Below are positions 44,937 to 52,396 of a DNA stretch of 64,000 nucleotides, one piece after another. A model generated the notes under the pieces. It was not told the DNA's origin. It saw nothing but the letters and a program-made list of their open reading frames with translations, and did no database searches. The position numbers and the translations under genes were made by a program. How positions within the stretch are numbered: position 1 is the first letter of the stretch; every line of letters starts with the position of its first letter. Origin of the DNA: Novipirellula aureliae (lineage in GTDB: Bacteria > Planctomycetota > Planctomycetia > Pirellulales > Pirellulaceae); contig NZ_SJPY01000007.1 in assembly GCF_007860185.1 (NCBI RefSeq), forward strand, positions 1 to 64,000. The letters are read 5' to 3'.

Positions 44937-45683
44937 ATGCCGACGAAATCGAAATACCGTTGTGTTGCCCAGTCCACCGAAGCAGTGGTGCAACTGATTG
45001 CCGCCAGCTATCTGCGTCATGGCTATTACTGGTACGTCACCGGCCAGATTCCCGAGCGTAAGAATCCCGAGTCGATTGACGTGAAACTAATCGACAAGTA
45101 CGGGATCGACATCAGCACTTGGCAGAGAAGCCAACGAAGGAAGCAAGGTGTCGCCAATGCTCAATACCTGCGTCACGGTCGCTGGTTCATCTTGATGCTG
45201 ACGGCGGGCCATCATGCTTTGCGGCAGCCGTCAAGTAAAGGTGGGGAAGGGGAACGGGTCATGGATTGCCGTCGCGTTCCAATTCGATTCGCGGGCTATT
45301 CGATCTCGTATCGTAAAAGCGGAGTCGCAGAAACGGGCGGTGGGCCGCCCAAGTGGCACGCTCATGTCCGCATCGACGCACCGACCTACGCCCAACTAAA
45401 GGCGCACTTTGAAGGCTTAGCCACTCATCGAACCGCCGACACTTTGGCGGCTGAGTTCACACGCTTGCCGTTTGCACGGTATGCACCGATCCGAAGGCAA
45501 CTATTGAATTTACTACGATTGGTCAACGGGCGGCGCAAGCCCCATGGCTACGAAACGCTGCCGTATTCGGTCTTGAATCTACGTCGAGTTCCGGTTTCGG
45601 TGTACGAGGAACCGGTTGTCCAAGCGGACGAGGGTTCCACCGGCGAGGTGAATGGCTTTAGCAGAAACCACGGGCGAAGCTAG
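44937..45683 (+). CDS. conserved hypothetical protein of the element
   Basis: ATG 44937 is preceded by AAAGGAGA, an excellent ribosome binding site, so the upstream in-frame ATG is rejected. The 248-residue product (MPTKSKYRCVAQSTEAVV) has a basic character with segments YYWYVTGQIPERK, GIDISTWQRSQRRKQG and FILMLTAGHHALR. It is not recognised; the mix of aromatic and basic residues suggests nucleic-acid binding. It may belong to replication or transfer of the element. Confidence 0.6.
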   Translation: MPTKSKYRCVAQSTEAVVQLIAASYLRHGYYWYVTGQIPERKNPESIDVKLIDKYGIDISTWQRSQRRKQGVANAQYLRHGRWFILMLTAGHHALRQPSSKGGEGERVMDCRRVPIRFAGYSISYRKSGVAETGGGPPKWHAHVRIDAPTYAQLKAHFEGLATHRTADTLAAEFTRLPFARYAPIRRQLLNLLRLVNGRRKPHGYETLPYSVLNLRRVPVSVYEEPVVQADEGSTGEVNGFSRNHGRS

Positions 45684-45837
45684 CTGTGGGGAAAAATTGA
45701 AAAAGTAGATCTCCTATATCGCCTATTTAATTGTGCCCCGTCCCGGTCGACTCCACCCACGGAGTTTGCTTCCCTATTCCATTACGGTATAATTCGTGGG
45801 CATGTAAAGTTCACCTATACACCTCCCGAGTTTCCCG

Positions 45838-46077
45838 ATGATTCGACACATTCCCCCCGATGTCCAGGCGTTGATCGACGCCAAAATGGCCTCCGGGCAA
45901 TACAAAAACGAAGCAGAGCTTCTCCGTGAGGCGTTGTCGAGTATCGACGATTTTGAGGAGGACGTTGAGGCAGTTCAATCAGCAATCAAAAAATGGCAGG
46001 GCGGTGACGAAGGCATCCCAGTGGACGAAGCCTTTGAACTCGTGCGATCCAGGGTTGAAGGTGAGCCCAACAGGTGA
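45838..46077 (+). CDS. ParD-like antitoxin
   Basis: The 79-residue protein has the N-terminal ribbon-helix-helix pattern of ParD/CopG antitoxins: PPDVQALIDAKMASGQYKNEAELLREAL. The acidic C-terminus would bind the toxin. Its stop overlaps the GTG start of the next gene (GTGA), a standard toxin-antitoxin arrangement. It probably represses the promoter in front of it at 45684-45837. Confidence 0.85.
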   Translation: MIRHIPPDVQALIDAKMASGQYKNEAELLREALSSIDDFEEDVEAVQSAIKKWQGGDEGIPVDEAFELVRSRVEGEPNR

Positions 46078-46421
46078 AGCCACCTACACACAAGGTTGTG
46101 CTGCATAGTGAAGCGATCGACGACTTACAGCAGTTGTATGGATTCGTTTATAAGTACGCGCCAAACCAAACCACTGAGTGGGCCAAGCGACTGTTGCAAA
46201 AAACAAAAACGCTTGAGCGAATGCCTGATCGCTGCCCGATCGCTCGTGAATCGAAACGGGTGTTCTTCGAACTCCGGCAACTTCTTTTCGGACGCAAACC
46301 GGATGTACTTCGGATTTTATTCACCATTGATGGTGATGTGGTTCGTGTTTTAAAGATCGTCCGAGCTTCAAAGCGAAGCCCGACCAAGCAAAGCATTCAG
46401 CGATCATATTTTCACGAATAG
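46074..46421 (+). CDS. ParE/RelE-type toxin
   Basis: The 115-residue product starts with GTG at 46074 inside the antitoxin stop. It has the RelE/ParE fold signature: HSEAIDDLQQLYGFVYKYAP, then ERMPDRCPIARES, RQLLFGRKPDVLRILFTIDGD and VRVLKIVRASK. The ParE class poisons gyrase, RelE cuts mRNA; sequence alone does not decide. It is held in check by the ParD-like protein and may stabilise the element. Confidence 0.85.
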   Translation: MKPPTHKVVLHSEAIDDLQQLYGFVYKYAPNQTTEWAKRLLQKTKTLERMPDRCPIARESKRVFFELRQLLFGRKPDVLRILFTIDGDVVRVLKIVRASKRSPTKQSIQRSYFHE

Positions 46422-46506
46422 ATCCTCAACCGATCGCAGTTTCCATCGACGACGATAACACCGTATAATTACGACAGTGCCTGATTTCTGCTACTGGAAT
46501 TCGAAA

Positions 46507-46764
46507 ATGTCTGAAAGAAGAGTCGAAGATCGTTTGGACGATTTGGAACAACAGGTTTCTGTCTTGATGGAGAGAATGCAAGCCACCAGTGCGGCCGATC
46601 CATCGAATGCCAAAGATTGGCGAAAATCGGTTGGCATGTTCAATGATCGCCCGGCAATGAGGGAGATTGACGAAGAGGGAGAACGTATCCGACGTGAAGG
46701 TCGAGAGCGTGCTGCAAGTGACGGCAAGTATAAAAAAGAGGACAGCGTGGACAAGTTGGGCTAG
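46507..46764 (+). CDS. antitoxin-like protein, orphan
   Basis: I start at ATG 46507 (MSERRVEDRLDDLEQQ) instead of GTG 46477. The 85-residue protein has a coiled-coil start and the segment KDWRKSVGMFNDRPAMREIDEEGERIRREGRER. That resembles antitoxins found next to PIN-domain toxins. Here no PIN protein follows; the next gene is a different antitoxin-like protein. It may have lost its toxin. Confidence 0.55.
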   Translation: MSERRVEDRLDDLEQQVSVLMERMQATSAADPSNAKDWRKSVGMFNDRPAMREIDEEGERIRREGRERAASDGKYKKEDSVDKLG

Positions 46765-46805
46765 AATAGCTGTCAGTGAAACGACCAATGACGAGGAATC
46801 TCCCG

Positions 46806-47087
46806 ATGACCGATGACATTACTGGCTATTTTGACGGCAAGGCGATCGTTCCCGATCAACCTTTGAAGCTTGAACTTGGCCAAAAGCTAAGGGTTCGCAT
46901 TGAGACGGTCGGTTCCGACGAGATTGAGCAGATTGAGGATAACATCCCCGAACTCGCTAAGTTGGCCATCGAGCGTGCCTATAAGGAAGCTCTTGCGTCC
47001 GGGCTAAGCTTCGATGAGCGATCCAGTTCCAAGGATGAGGACATTTGCTGGGCCGAATGGTTCCAGCAGGGGCGATTAGAAAAATAG
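46806..47087 (+). CDS. DUF104/AF2212-like antitoxin-type protein
   Basis: The start is ATG 46806 (MTDDITGYFDGKAIVPDQPL). The 93-residue product carries ITGYFDGKAIVPDQPLKL and LGQKLRVRIE, the beta-strand motif of small antitoxins that usually pair with PIN nucleases. The acidic rest (EQIEDNIPELAKLAIERAYKEA) may be the toxin-binding part. No toxin is adjacent. Confidence 0.6.
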   Translation: MTDDITGYFDGKAIVPDQPLKLELGQKLRVRIETVGSDEIEQIEDNIPELAKLAIERAYKEALASGLSFDERSSSKDEDICWAEWFQQGRLEK

Positions 47088-47142
47088 CCGGTTGCGAATT
47101 GGATTCAAAACCTTTTATGCGAAACCGGCACAGCGAGTGAAT

Positions 47143-47430
47143 TTAGGAATGCTGGCTCTCCAGAGTGCAATCGGCACTGTTACACGCTTTTTGTTTTAAG
47201 TAGGCCTTGTGCCACTGCTCATCCGTTCGGCGTTCGTCGCGAGGTCGGTAGCCATAAAGTTTGCCGCAGACCTTGCAATAAACGTGAAGCCCGTAGACAC
47301 CCGCAGTTTCGGCCCAAGTGCCCAACAGTCGTCCATCAGGATCACAATGATGCAATGTGTGGCAACAAACGTCGTCGCATTGGGCCGTCAATTCGTGCTG
47401 TTGAAGCTGTTTATTTCGGGATTTCGTCAT
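47143..47430 (-). CDS. small Cys-rich protein with zinc-ribbon-like motif
   Basis: The 95-residue protein has CDDVCCHTLHHCD near residue 20-30 and VYCKVCGKLYGY near 52, giving several Cys/His pairs for zinc. The end has CNSADC. This is typical of small element-encoded DNA-binding or regulatory proteins. Function is unknown. Confidence 0.6.
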   Translation of the reverse strand: MTKSRNKQLQQHELTAQCDDVCCHTLHHCDPDGRLLGTWAETAGVYGLHVYCKVCGKLYGYRPRDERRTDEQWHKAYLKQKACNSADCTLESQHS

Positions 47431-47697
47431 CAGTCCATCTTTCTCGTTTGGGAAAAGAACCTTGCTGGGAAAAGCAAGAACCTGGTTAGCGCAACCAGCC
47501 AGAGGACTGCTGAATCGGATCAGCGTTCCGGTGACGGGTTTCGAGAGAAAAGGGGAATGACCGAGTTAGGAATGAAAAGAGCAGAAAGGAATTTGATGGA
47601 TGCCACACTATCAAAGGAAAGTCAAATCAAAATGTGGGATAGGCTTCCAGCCTGTCGATCTATGCGATCGACGAGACCAGAAACCTATCCTGCGTGT

Positions 47698-48525
47698 CTA
47701 AGCCGCTTGTGCGATGCCGTTGTCAAAGTTCACGACCTGTTTTTCAATCATGCCAAGGATACTGGATGATGTCTTGTGAATCGCTTCCAGTGAATTCTCA
47801 AGCAGAATCTGGCTGCCTTCGTGAAGTGCGATATAGTCGGCACTTCGATCGAGACACCTAACCCCGCAAGCTGACGCGACAACAAACGCAACTGCCTCCG
47901 CCTCTGTTTCCAGCAGTGGTTTGTTTTCCGAAGTGCAGCGAATCGTTTTGTGCATCAATTCATGAGCCAACTCGTGACTCAGCACTCGGAACAAGCTGAT
48001 GTCATCGAGATCATCGCTGACGCGAACCTCGCCACCAAGTGAGTAGCCCTGAACCGTCCCCGGCAGTTTGGTCAAATGAACCTTGATCTCCAGGTCACGA
48101 TAAACATTTAGCAGTGCAGATAAGTTGCGGCCCGGATCACCCAGAATCGGTGCTTCCTCCATCAGTGCATCACCGTCCGTTTGCGAAACGTCAAAGACGT
48201 AAACGATTCGGAACCCCATCACCAGTGAATCCTCCTCACGTTCATTGTCGTCCTCTTTGCGTTTCGTAAGCGGAGCGAGTATGGCGATTCCTGATTCACC
48301 GGAGCGAACCCATCGCCCTTGCTTCTTCCATGTGTGAAAACCCGCAACCAATGTCGCTTCAGGGCACTGCTTGTAAATCAGCATCACGTTATTAAATGAA
48401 TAGCGGTGGAATCTCGCCGTGACTTCCAACTGTTTATCCATCACCTCGTATCGTCCCGCTCGAAGTGCTTGGTATAGATCGTCAAGTGAGTTTGTTACTG
48501 TGTTCATTGCATCTTGTTTGTTCAT
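47698..48525 (-). CDS. ardC: ArdC-like antirestriction protein with zinc metallopeptidase domain
   Basis: The 275-residue protein has an ArdC N-terminal domain: SFNNVMLIYKQCPEATLVAGF, TWKKQGRWVRSGESGIAILAP and FRIVYVFDVSQTDG. A zincin domain follows with HELAH at 184-188 and an LETEAEAVAF helix for the third ligand. ArdC proteins protect incoming plasmid DNA from restriction in the recipient, and the ssDNA-binding part is the N-terminal domain. The start codon lies 60 bp downstream of the duplicated structured element at 48585-48770. It is probably an early-expressed transfer gene. Confidence 0.85.
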   Translation of the reverse strand: MNKQDAMNTVTNSLDDLYQALRAGRYEVMDKQLEVTARFHRYSFNNVMLIYKQCPEATLVAGFHTWKKQGRWVRSGESGIAILAPLTKRKEDDNEREEDSLVMGFRIVYVFDVSQTDGDALMEEAPILGDPGRNLSALLNVYRDLEIKVHLTKLPGTVQGYSLGGEVRVSDDLDDISLFRVLSHELAHELMHKTIRCTSENKPLLETEAEAVAFVVASACGVRCLDRSADYIALHEGSQILLENSLEAIHKTSSSILGMIEKQVVNFDNGIAQAA

Positions 48526-48584
48526 TTTATGATTCCTTCATTTTCTCCAAGCCGGCATTCTTGTGAGAGTCTGTTATCAATTGT

Positions 48585-48770
48585 CGTTAGCCGTGCCGTC
48601 GGCTTTCCCATACCTGGGCCACGGCAGGTCAAGGTGGAGCCTTTTTGCGCTTTAGCAAAAAGCAGCAGCGGCTCGGAAAGAGGCGGACGCCGAATGAAGA
48701 GTGATGCCGCAGGCATCAAGCGGACCTTGACGCCGTGGCAAAATGAGAAAAGCCGAAGGAAAAGGAAAAA
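48585..48770 (-). promoter_or_regulatory. structured upstream element, copy A (before the ArdC-like gene)
   Basis: About 185 bp is almost identical to 50731-50914. The outer stem is GCCACGGC (48618-48625) with GTCAAGG (48628-48634), pairing with CCTTGAC (48725-48731) and GCCGTGGC (48732-48739) around a 2 nt bulge. Inside are CTTTTTGC (48641-48648) / GCAAAAAG (48655-48662) with loop GCTTTA, and TGATGCC GCA GGCATCA (48702-48718). Differences from copy B fall in loops or single-stranded parts. It ends about 60 bp before the ATG. It could act as a single-stranded DNA promoter in conjugation or as a 5' RNA structure. Confidence 0.7.
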
Positions 48771-49055
48771 AGTTCCCCGCATTGTCCTGCAAGGGGCTGT
48801 CACTGGCTGCCATTATTGCGAACCAATGCCCGATACGAGCAGTTGCTACTTCCTGGTGTCACTTCAACGGAGTAAATTGTGGGGAGTCAATTTGTCCAAT
48901 TTTAAGCCACACAGCTTTCCAGTTTAGCGAGCAATCAGTCCAAGCGATTCGACCTGGCGCGAAGCGAACCACTGCCGATGCTAGCTAACCGCGTTAGAGC
49001 GAGAAAGTTATTGGCATTGTTCAGACTTCCGACTTTTTGTAGCCTTGCAATCATT

Positions 49056-49565
49056 ATGCGTAACCGTGGCCAACAAGTACCCTACGACCCAGAGCGAAAA
49101 GTACGCACGACCGAGCATATTATTGCCGACCTTAGTTATAATTTCCTGGAGCATAAGGTTTTGCAACGAGGGCACTGGCTCGACGCACCACAAAACGATT
49201 ACGGGATTGATGCAACTATGTTTCACCATAATGAACGTGGTGAAATTGAAAATGGCGAAGTTCGCTTTCAGCTCAAGGCATCCAATCAGATTCACATCTC
49301 AAAGGATAAGAAGTGGATCTCACAACGAGTCGAGATGTGAGATCTACGTTATTGGTACTTCGAACTCTTTCCCGTAATCCTTATCATATTCGACGCGAAA
49401 AAAAATCGTGCATTTTGGCTTCACATCCAAGAAGCTATTGATCGGTCAGCAAAGATGATGGAGTCGGATGCACATTCGATCGTAATGCGAATCCCAAGTA
49501 AGAATCGCCTGGATTTACGATCTGTCGACCGTTTTCGTCAGTTATCATTGGACAACACAAACTGA
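49056..49565 (+). pseudogene. DUF4365-like protein gene interrupted by an in-frame TGA
   Basis: From ATG 49056 (MRNRGQQVPYDPERKVRTTEH) the frame runs to TGA at 49338-49340. The same frame then continues DLRYWYFELFPVILIIFDAKKN, FWLHIQEAID and DLRSVDRF to a stop at 49563-49565. The parts together match a DUF4365-type domain (HWLDAPQNDYGIDATMF, QLKASNQI). A single C-to-T change of a CGA codon would create this stop, so the gene is recently inactivated unless the stop is read through. Confidence 0.65.
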
Positions 49566-49591
49566 CTGCGAATGCAGTTTGAGGAGGCTGA

Positions 49592-49858
49592 ATGAATCCA
49601 TCAACACCAACTTACCAAGACTTGTTTGTGCTATTGGTGTCCCTTGGTTTTCAGGTGAAACCTCGCGTCAAGACTCCTCGTCAACAAAGAGTCTTTTTGC
49701 ACACGCATACAGATACCGTTCTTGCGTTTGGCCGGCAGCCCGATGAGGTGATTACGCCAGCGGACATGCTGTCAACCGAAGTTCACTTGCAGGCGAAAGG
49801 CATCACGGATCAAACCATCGATTCACTGCTAGCCACAAGTAAGCTTGCCGTCGAATAG
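49592..49858 (+). CDS. small hypothetical protein of the element
   Basis: The 88-residue product starts at ATG 49592, preceded by GAGGAGG, a strong ribosome binding site. The sequence (PTYQDLFVLLVSLGFQVKPRVK, TPADMLSTEVHLQAKG, LLATSKLAVE) has the look of a small alpha/beta protein of the HicA/YcfA size but no family is certain. It lies between the two duplicated upstream elements, on the opposite strand to the ArdC-like and RadC-like genes. Confidence 0.55.
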   Translation: MNPSTPTYQDLFVLLVSLGFQVKPRVKTPRQQRVFLHTHTDTVLAFGRQPDEVITPADMLSTEVHLQAKGITDQTIDSLLATSKLAVE

Positions 49859-49864
49859 GCTACT

Positions 49865-50143
49865 TCATCTGAATTGAAATCCCCTCCCTGTTTTGCTGAG
49901 GCACCAAAACACAGTGACAATCGAAGCGGCATCGATATTTAGTTTAGCCAATTGTTGCTCCAGCTCTTTCATTTGCTTTTGAAGTTCACGTCGTGTCTTT
50001 TCTATTTTAGAAAGCTCCAGTATTTCAATAGCGCGTGTTTTGGCCTGTCGATCAACTGCGTCTAAATAATTCGGCTTTCGGGTTGCAAAAAGTTCCTTGA
50101 ACTGCGTGATAGGAATAACGAATGTCGAGAGAGAAGTTTCGTC
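49865..50143 (-). pseudogene. coiled-coil C-terminal gene fragment without a start codon
   Basis: This minus-strand frame is open from 50143 to TGA at 49865-49867. It encodes IPITQFKELFATRKPNYL, then AIEILELSKIEKTRRELQKQMKELEQQLAKLN, a clear coiled coil, and a short end. No ATG, GTG or TTG opens the main part, so it is the 3' remnant of a larger gene. A stop precedes it at about 50144-50146. Confidence 0.45.
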
Positions 50144-50191
50144 TTAGCAGTTCCATAACTACGCAAGTGCTCGATGGACTGTTTTGATTCG

Positions 50192-50668
50192 CTACCAACG
50201 CAGCGAGTCTTCTCTAAGAGAGACATAGCCGTGATCCGTGACGATTACGTGGTCCAACAGGCTGATCCCGAGAATCTCGCCGGCATCTTTGAGTCTTTTA
50301 GTGATGTCGTGGTCTTGAGGACTTGGGTCGAGGCTGCCGCTTGGATGATTGTGAGCTAGAATCAAGCTAACCGCGCCGATTAGCACCGCACGTTGAAAAA
50401 CTTCTCTTGGTGCTACCGGTGCGGAATTGGCACTGCCAATCGAGATGATCGAATAGCTGGCGACGTGGTGTGAACCGTCAAGGTAAAGTGCAACACAGTG
50501 CTCGCGGCTGTTATCGGTCATCACCGAACGAACAAATTCGGCAATGTCAGCCGCCTTGGTAATCTTGATGCGGGTTTCTGCGGTCGTCCGGTAATTGACG
50601 TTGACTTCACGAATGAAGTGATCTTCGATTTCTGGTGGTTGTTGTAATTCTCGTTTTGTTCTAGCCAT
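50192..50668 (-). CDS. radC: RadC-family JAB/MPN domain protein
   Basis: I choose ATG 50668 (MARTKRELQQPPEIED), preceded by AAGGAGG; a longer frame to 50953 only runs through the structured element. The 158-residue protein has the metal-binding JAMM motif HNHPSG with a downstream Asp in SPQDHD, and GSANSAPVAPREVF before it, all typical of RadC/DUF2466 proteins on mobile elements. The chemical role is unsettled. Its start is about 62 bp downstream of the duplicated element at 50731-50914, so it is probably co-regulated with the ArdC-like gene. Confidence 0.85.
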   Translation of the reverse strand: MARTKRELQQPPEIEDHFIREVNVNYRTTAETRIKITKAADIAEFVRSVMTDNSREHCVALYLDGSHHVASYSIISIGSANSAPVAPREVFQRAVLIGAVSLILAHNHPSGSLDPSPQDHDITKRLKDAGEILGISLLDHVIVTDHGYVSLREDSLRW

Positions 50669-50730
50669 AGGCCTCCTTGGAAGTGCATCCGATGTCCGGC
50701 ATCCATCGAGCTTTCGTTTACGTTTGTATT

Positions 50731-50914
50731 CGTTAGCCGTGCCGTCGGCTTTCACATACCTGGGCCACGGCAGGTCAAGGTGGAGCCTTTTTGCATCAGC
50801 AAAAAGCAGCAGCGGCTCGGAAAGCGGCGGACGCCGATTGAAGAGTGATGCCGCAGGCATCAAGCGGACCTTGACGCCGTGGCAAAATGAGAAAAGCCGA
50901 AGGAAAAGAAAAAA
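50731..50914 (-). promoter_or_regulatory. structured upstream element, copy B (before the RadC-like gene)
   Basis: This copy has the same outer stem: GCCACGGC (50764-50771) with GTCAAGG (50774-50780), pairing with CCTTGAC (50869-50875) and GCCGTGGC (50876-50883). The inner CTTTTTGC/GCAAAAAG stem is kept but its loop is ATCA instead of GCTTTA. TGATGCC GCA GGCATCA is unchanged. The sequences beyond both ends differ from copy A, so the conserved block has sharp limits. See the ArdC entry for interpretation. Confidence 0.7.
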
Positions 50915-51081
50915 TGCTCTTTTTTTGCTGACAATCACTGCCAAACAAGACAAGTCACCCCAACCGTAGTTGCACGAAGCAATGTCGCGAATGTACTCTG
51001 GAAGAGGAAACGTCGGTTTCCGGTGCTTCTGCGCAACCGACCTACTTTCACTTTCACTGCATTTCCCAGAACCGCTTTATC

Positions 51082-51507
51082 GTGTCCCGATTCCGAAATC
51101 CGCCAATCGTCGAAGCTTGGATCGCTTTCGACTTCAACCCCAAACCCGACAAGGTTTCTTGGGAAGTTGACGCGCATCGTTTTCGCAAGGCTTCAATGGA
51201 AGAGTTTCCTCAAGCTCAATTCCTGTTTACTAGCGAGATGGAAGTGGAGGAACGTCGTGATGGCTCGGTGCCAGAGGTTAAGAATCACCAAACAAAACTC
51301 GATCTTGTTCGGATGCGGTCGGAGAACAATAAACACGTCCTTCAACTTGGTGACGACCGAATGGCATTCAATCTGCTGGAAGGCGGCAAGGATTATCCCG
51401 GCTTCGCCAACTTGCTTGATGAAACGCTGCGGCATTTAGAAACCTATCGATCGATTTACGAGCCATCGGGAACGGAACCAGTTGCGTTTTGGTTCTCGAT
51501 CATTTAG
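51082..51507 (+). pseudogene. N-terminal part of a TIGR04255-like protein
   Basis: GTG 51082 opens SRFRNPPIVEAWIAFDF, the N-terminal hallmark of TIGR04255 proteins, and continues to about residue 135. The frame ends at 51507 just where a different gene fragment begins. Full members are roughly 250 residues, so the 3' half is lost. A deletion joined it to the MBL fragment. Confidence 0.6.
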
Positions 51508-52082
51508 GTCATCGAATCGTTTTCGCCGCCGATTCCGAGATTCCGCAGTGGCGAGAAATCTACAATCGCCGTCAATACAAGAAACTTACGTGCGATGTCT
51601 TGGCAGTGCCGCATCACGGCGGTTTGGTAAACGCAGGCGGAGTGGATTTGGATTGGTTATATGACAAAGCATTGTCAGCGGAGTTTGCAGTTTTGTCGGT
51701 GGGGACGCGAAAGAATCCAAAGCATCCGCGTGAAGAAGTAGTTGCCAGACTTCTAACCAGCGGTGCGACGCTCTTGTGTACTCAACTAACCAGTAAGTGC
51801 CACGACACACCGTCCATGCTGCATCCAAGCGTTTTGAGACCGCTGTTGCCATTTGGTCGATCAGCGGACAACGCAGTGAAGAACCGACGTGTGTGCATTG
51901 GCTGTGCGGGAACGGTTGTCGCCGCGATTGACGCCACAGGATGCCGAATCGAACGCTTGAGAGAGCATCAGTCCGCCGTCGATACCCTTGCCGCGACCTC
52001 TGCCGGGCATCCTCTTTGCCGACCACTGCCTCAGACAACCGCACCGTTTGACGCCGAATCAGCTCAAGAAACGACGTCTTAA
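51489..52082 (+). pseudogene. C-terminal part of a metallo-beta-lactamase-fold (ComEC-like) protein
   Basis: From about 51489 the frame gives VLDHLGHRIVFAADSEI and then LTCDVLAVPHHGG, typical of the second half of MBL-fold nucleases and ComEC-type domains. The later region is Ser/Thr/Ala rich and unrecognised. The HxHxDH motif that should lie upstream is absent. The piece starts in the middle of the preceding fragment, so the two form a deletion chimera. Confidence 0.6.
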
Positions 52083-52396
52083 CGGTCACTGGCAATCACC
52101 GAGAATCCAGCTCGTGCGACAATTTGGCACCCAAGCCAATGCAACAGAGCGACTGGTAACACAAAGCCCCGAAGACTTTGCCAATTTATTGATTCTATGC
52201 GCAGCATAATGGCACCGTCGGCATTGTCACTACGGCCCAATGTTCAATGTTCGCGCCGGCAACTGCCAAATTGATTCGGGATTCAGTGAACTGTTCGAGG
52301 TATACTCGTTAGGTTTTCCAGTGTAATATTGGCAAAGCGACAGCGAATTTGGGGTCGCAACTGTGTCGGTCTAGAAAAAAATTCGGGAACCTCAAG
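52083..52396. other. intergenic region before the first giant surface protein
   Basis: These ~315 bp contain no supported gene. They form the boundary between element genes and host-type surface genes. I could not find the second attachment site in them. Confidence 0.4.

Noticed and set aside
48522-48803. Minus-strand frame of 93 codons through structured element A
   Set aside because: Its coding-like similarity to the frame in copy B only reflects the duplicated nucleic-acid element. The two copies differ by a 2 nt indel in a loop that changes the frame.
50669-50953. N-terminal extension of the RadC-like protein
   Set aside because: The extra residues are a translation of the structured element. 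A similar open frame exists in copy A for the same reason, and ATG 50668 has a strong ribosome binding site.
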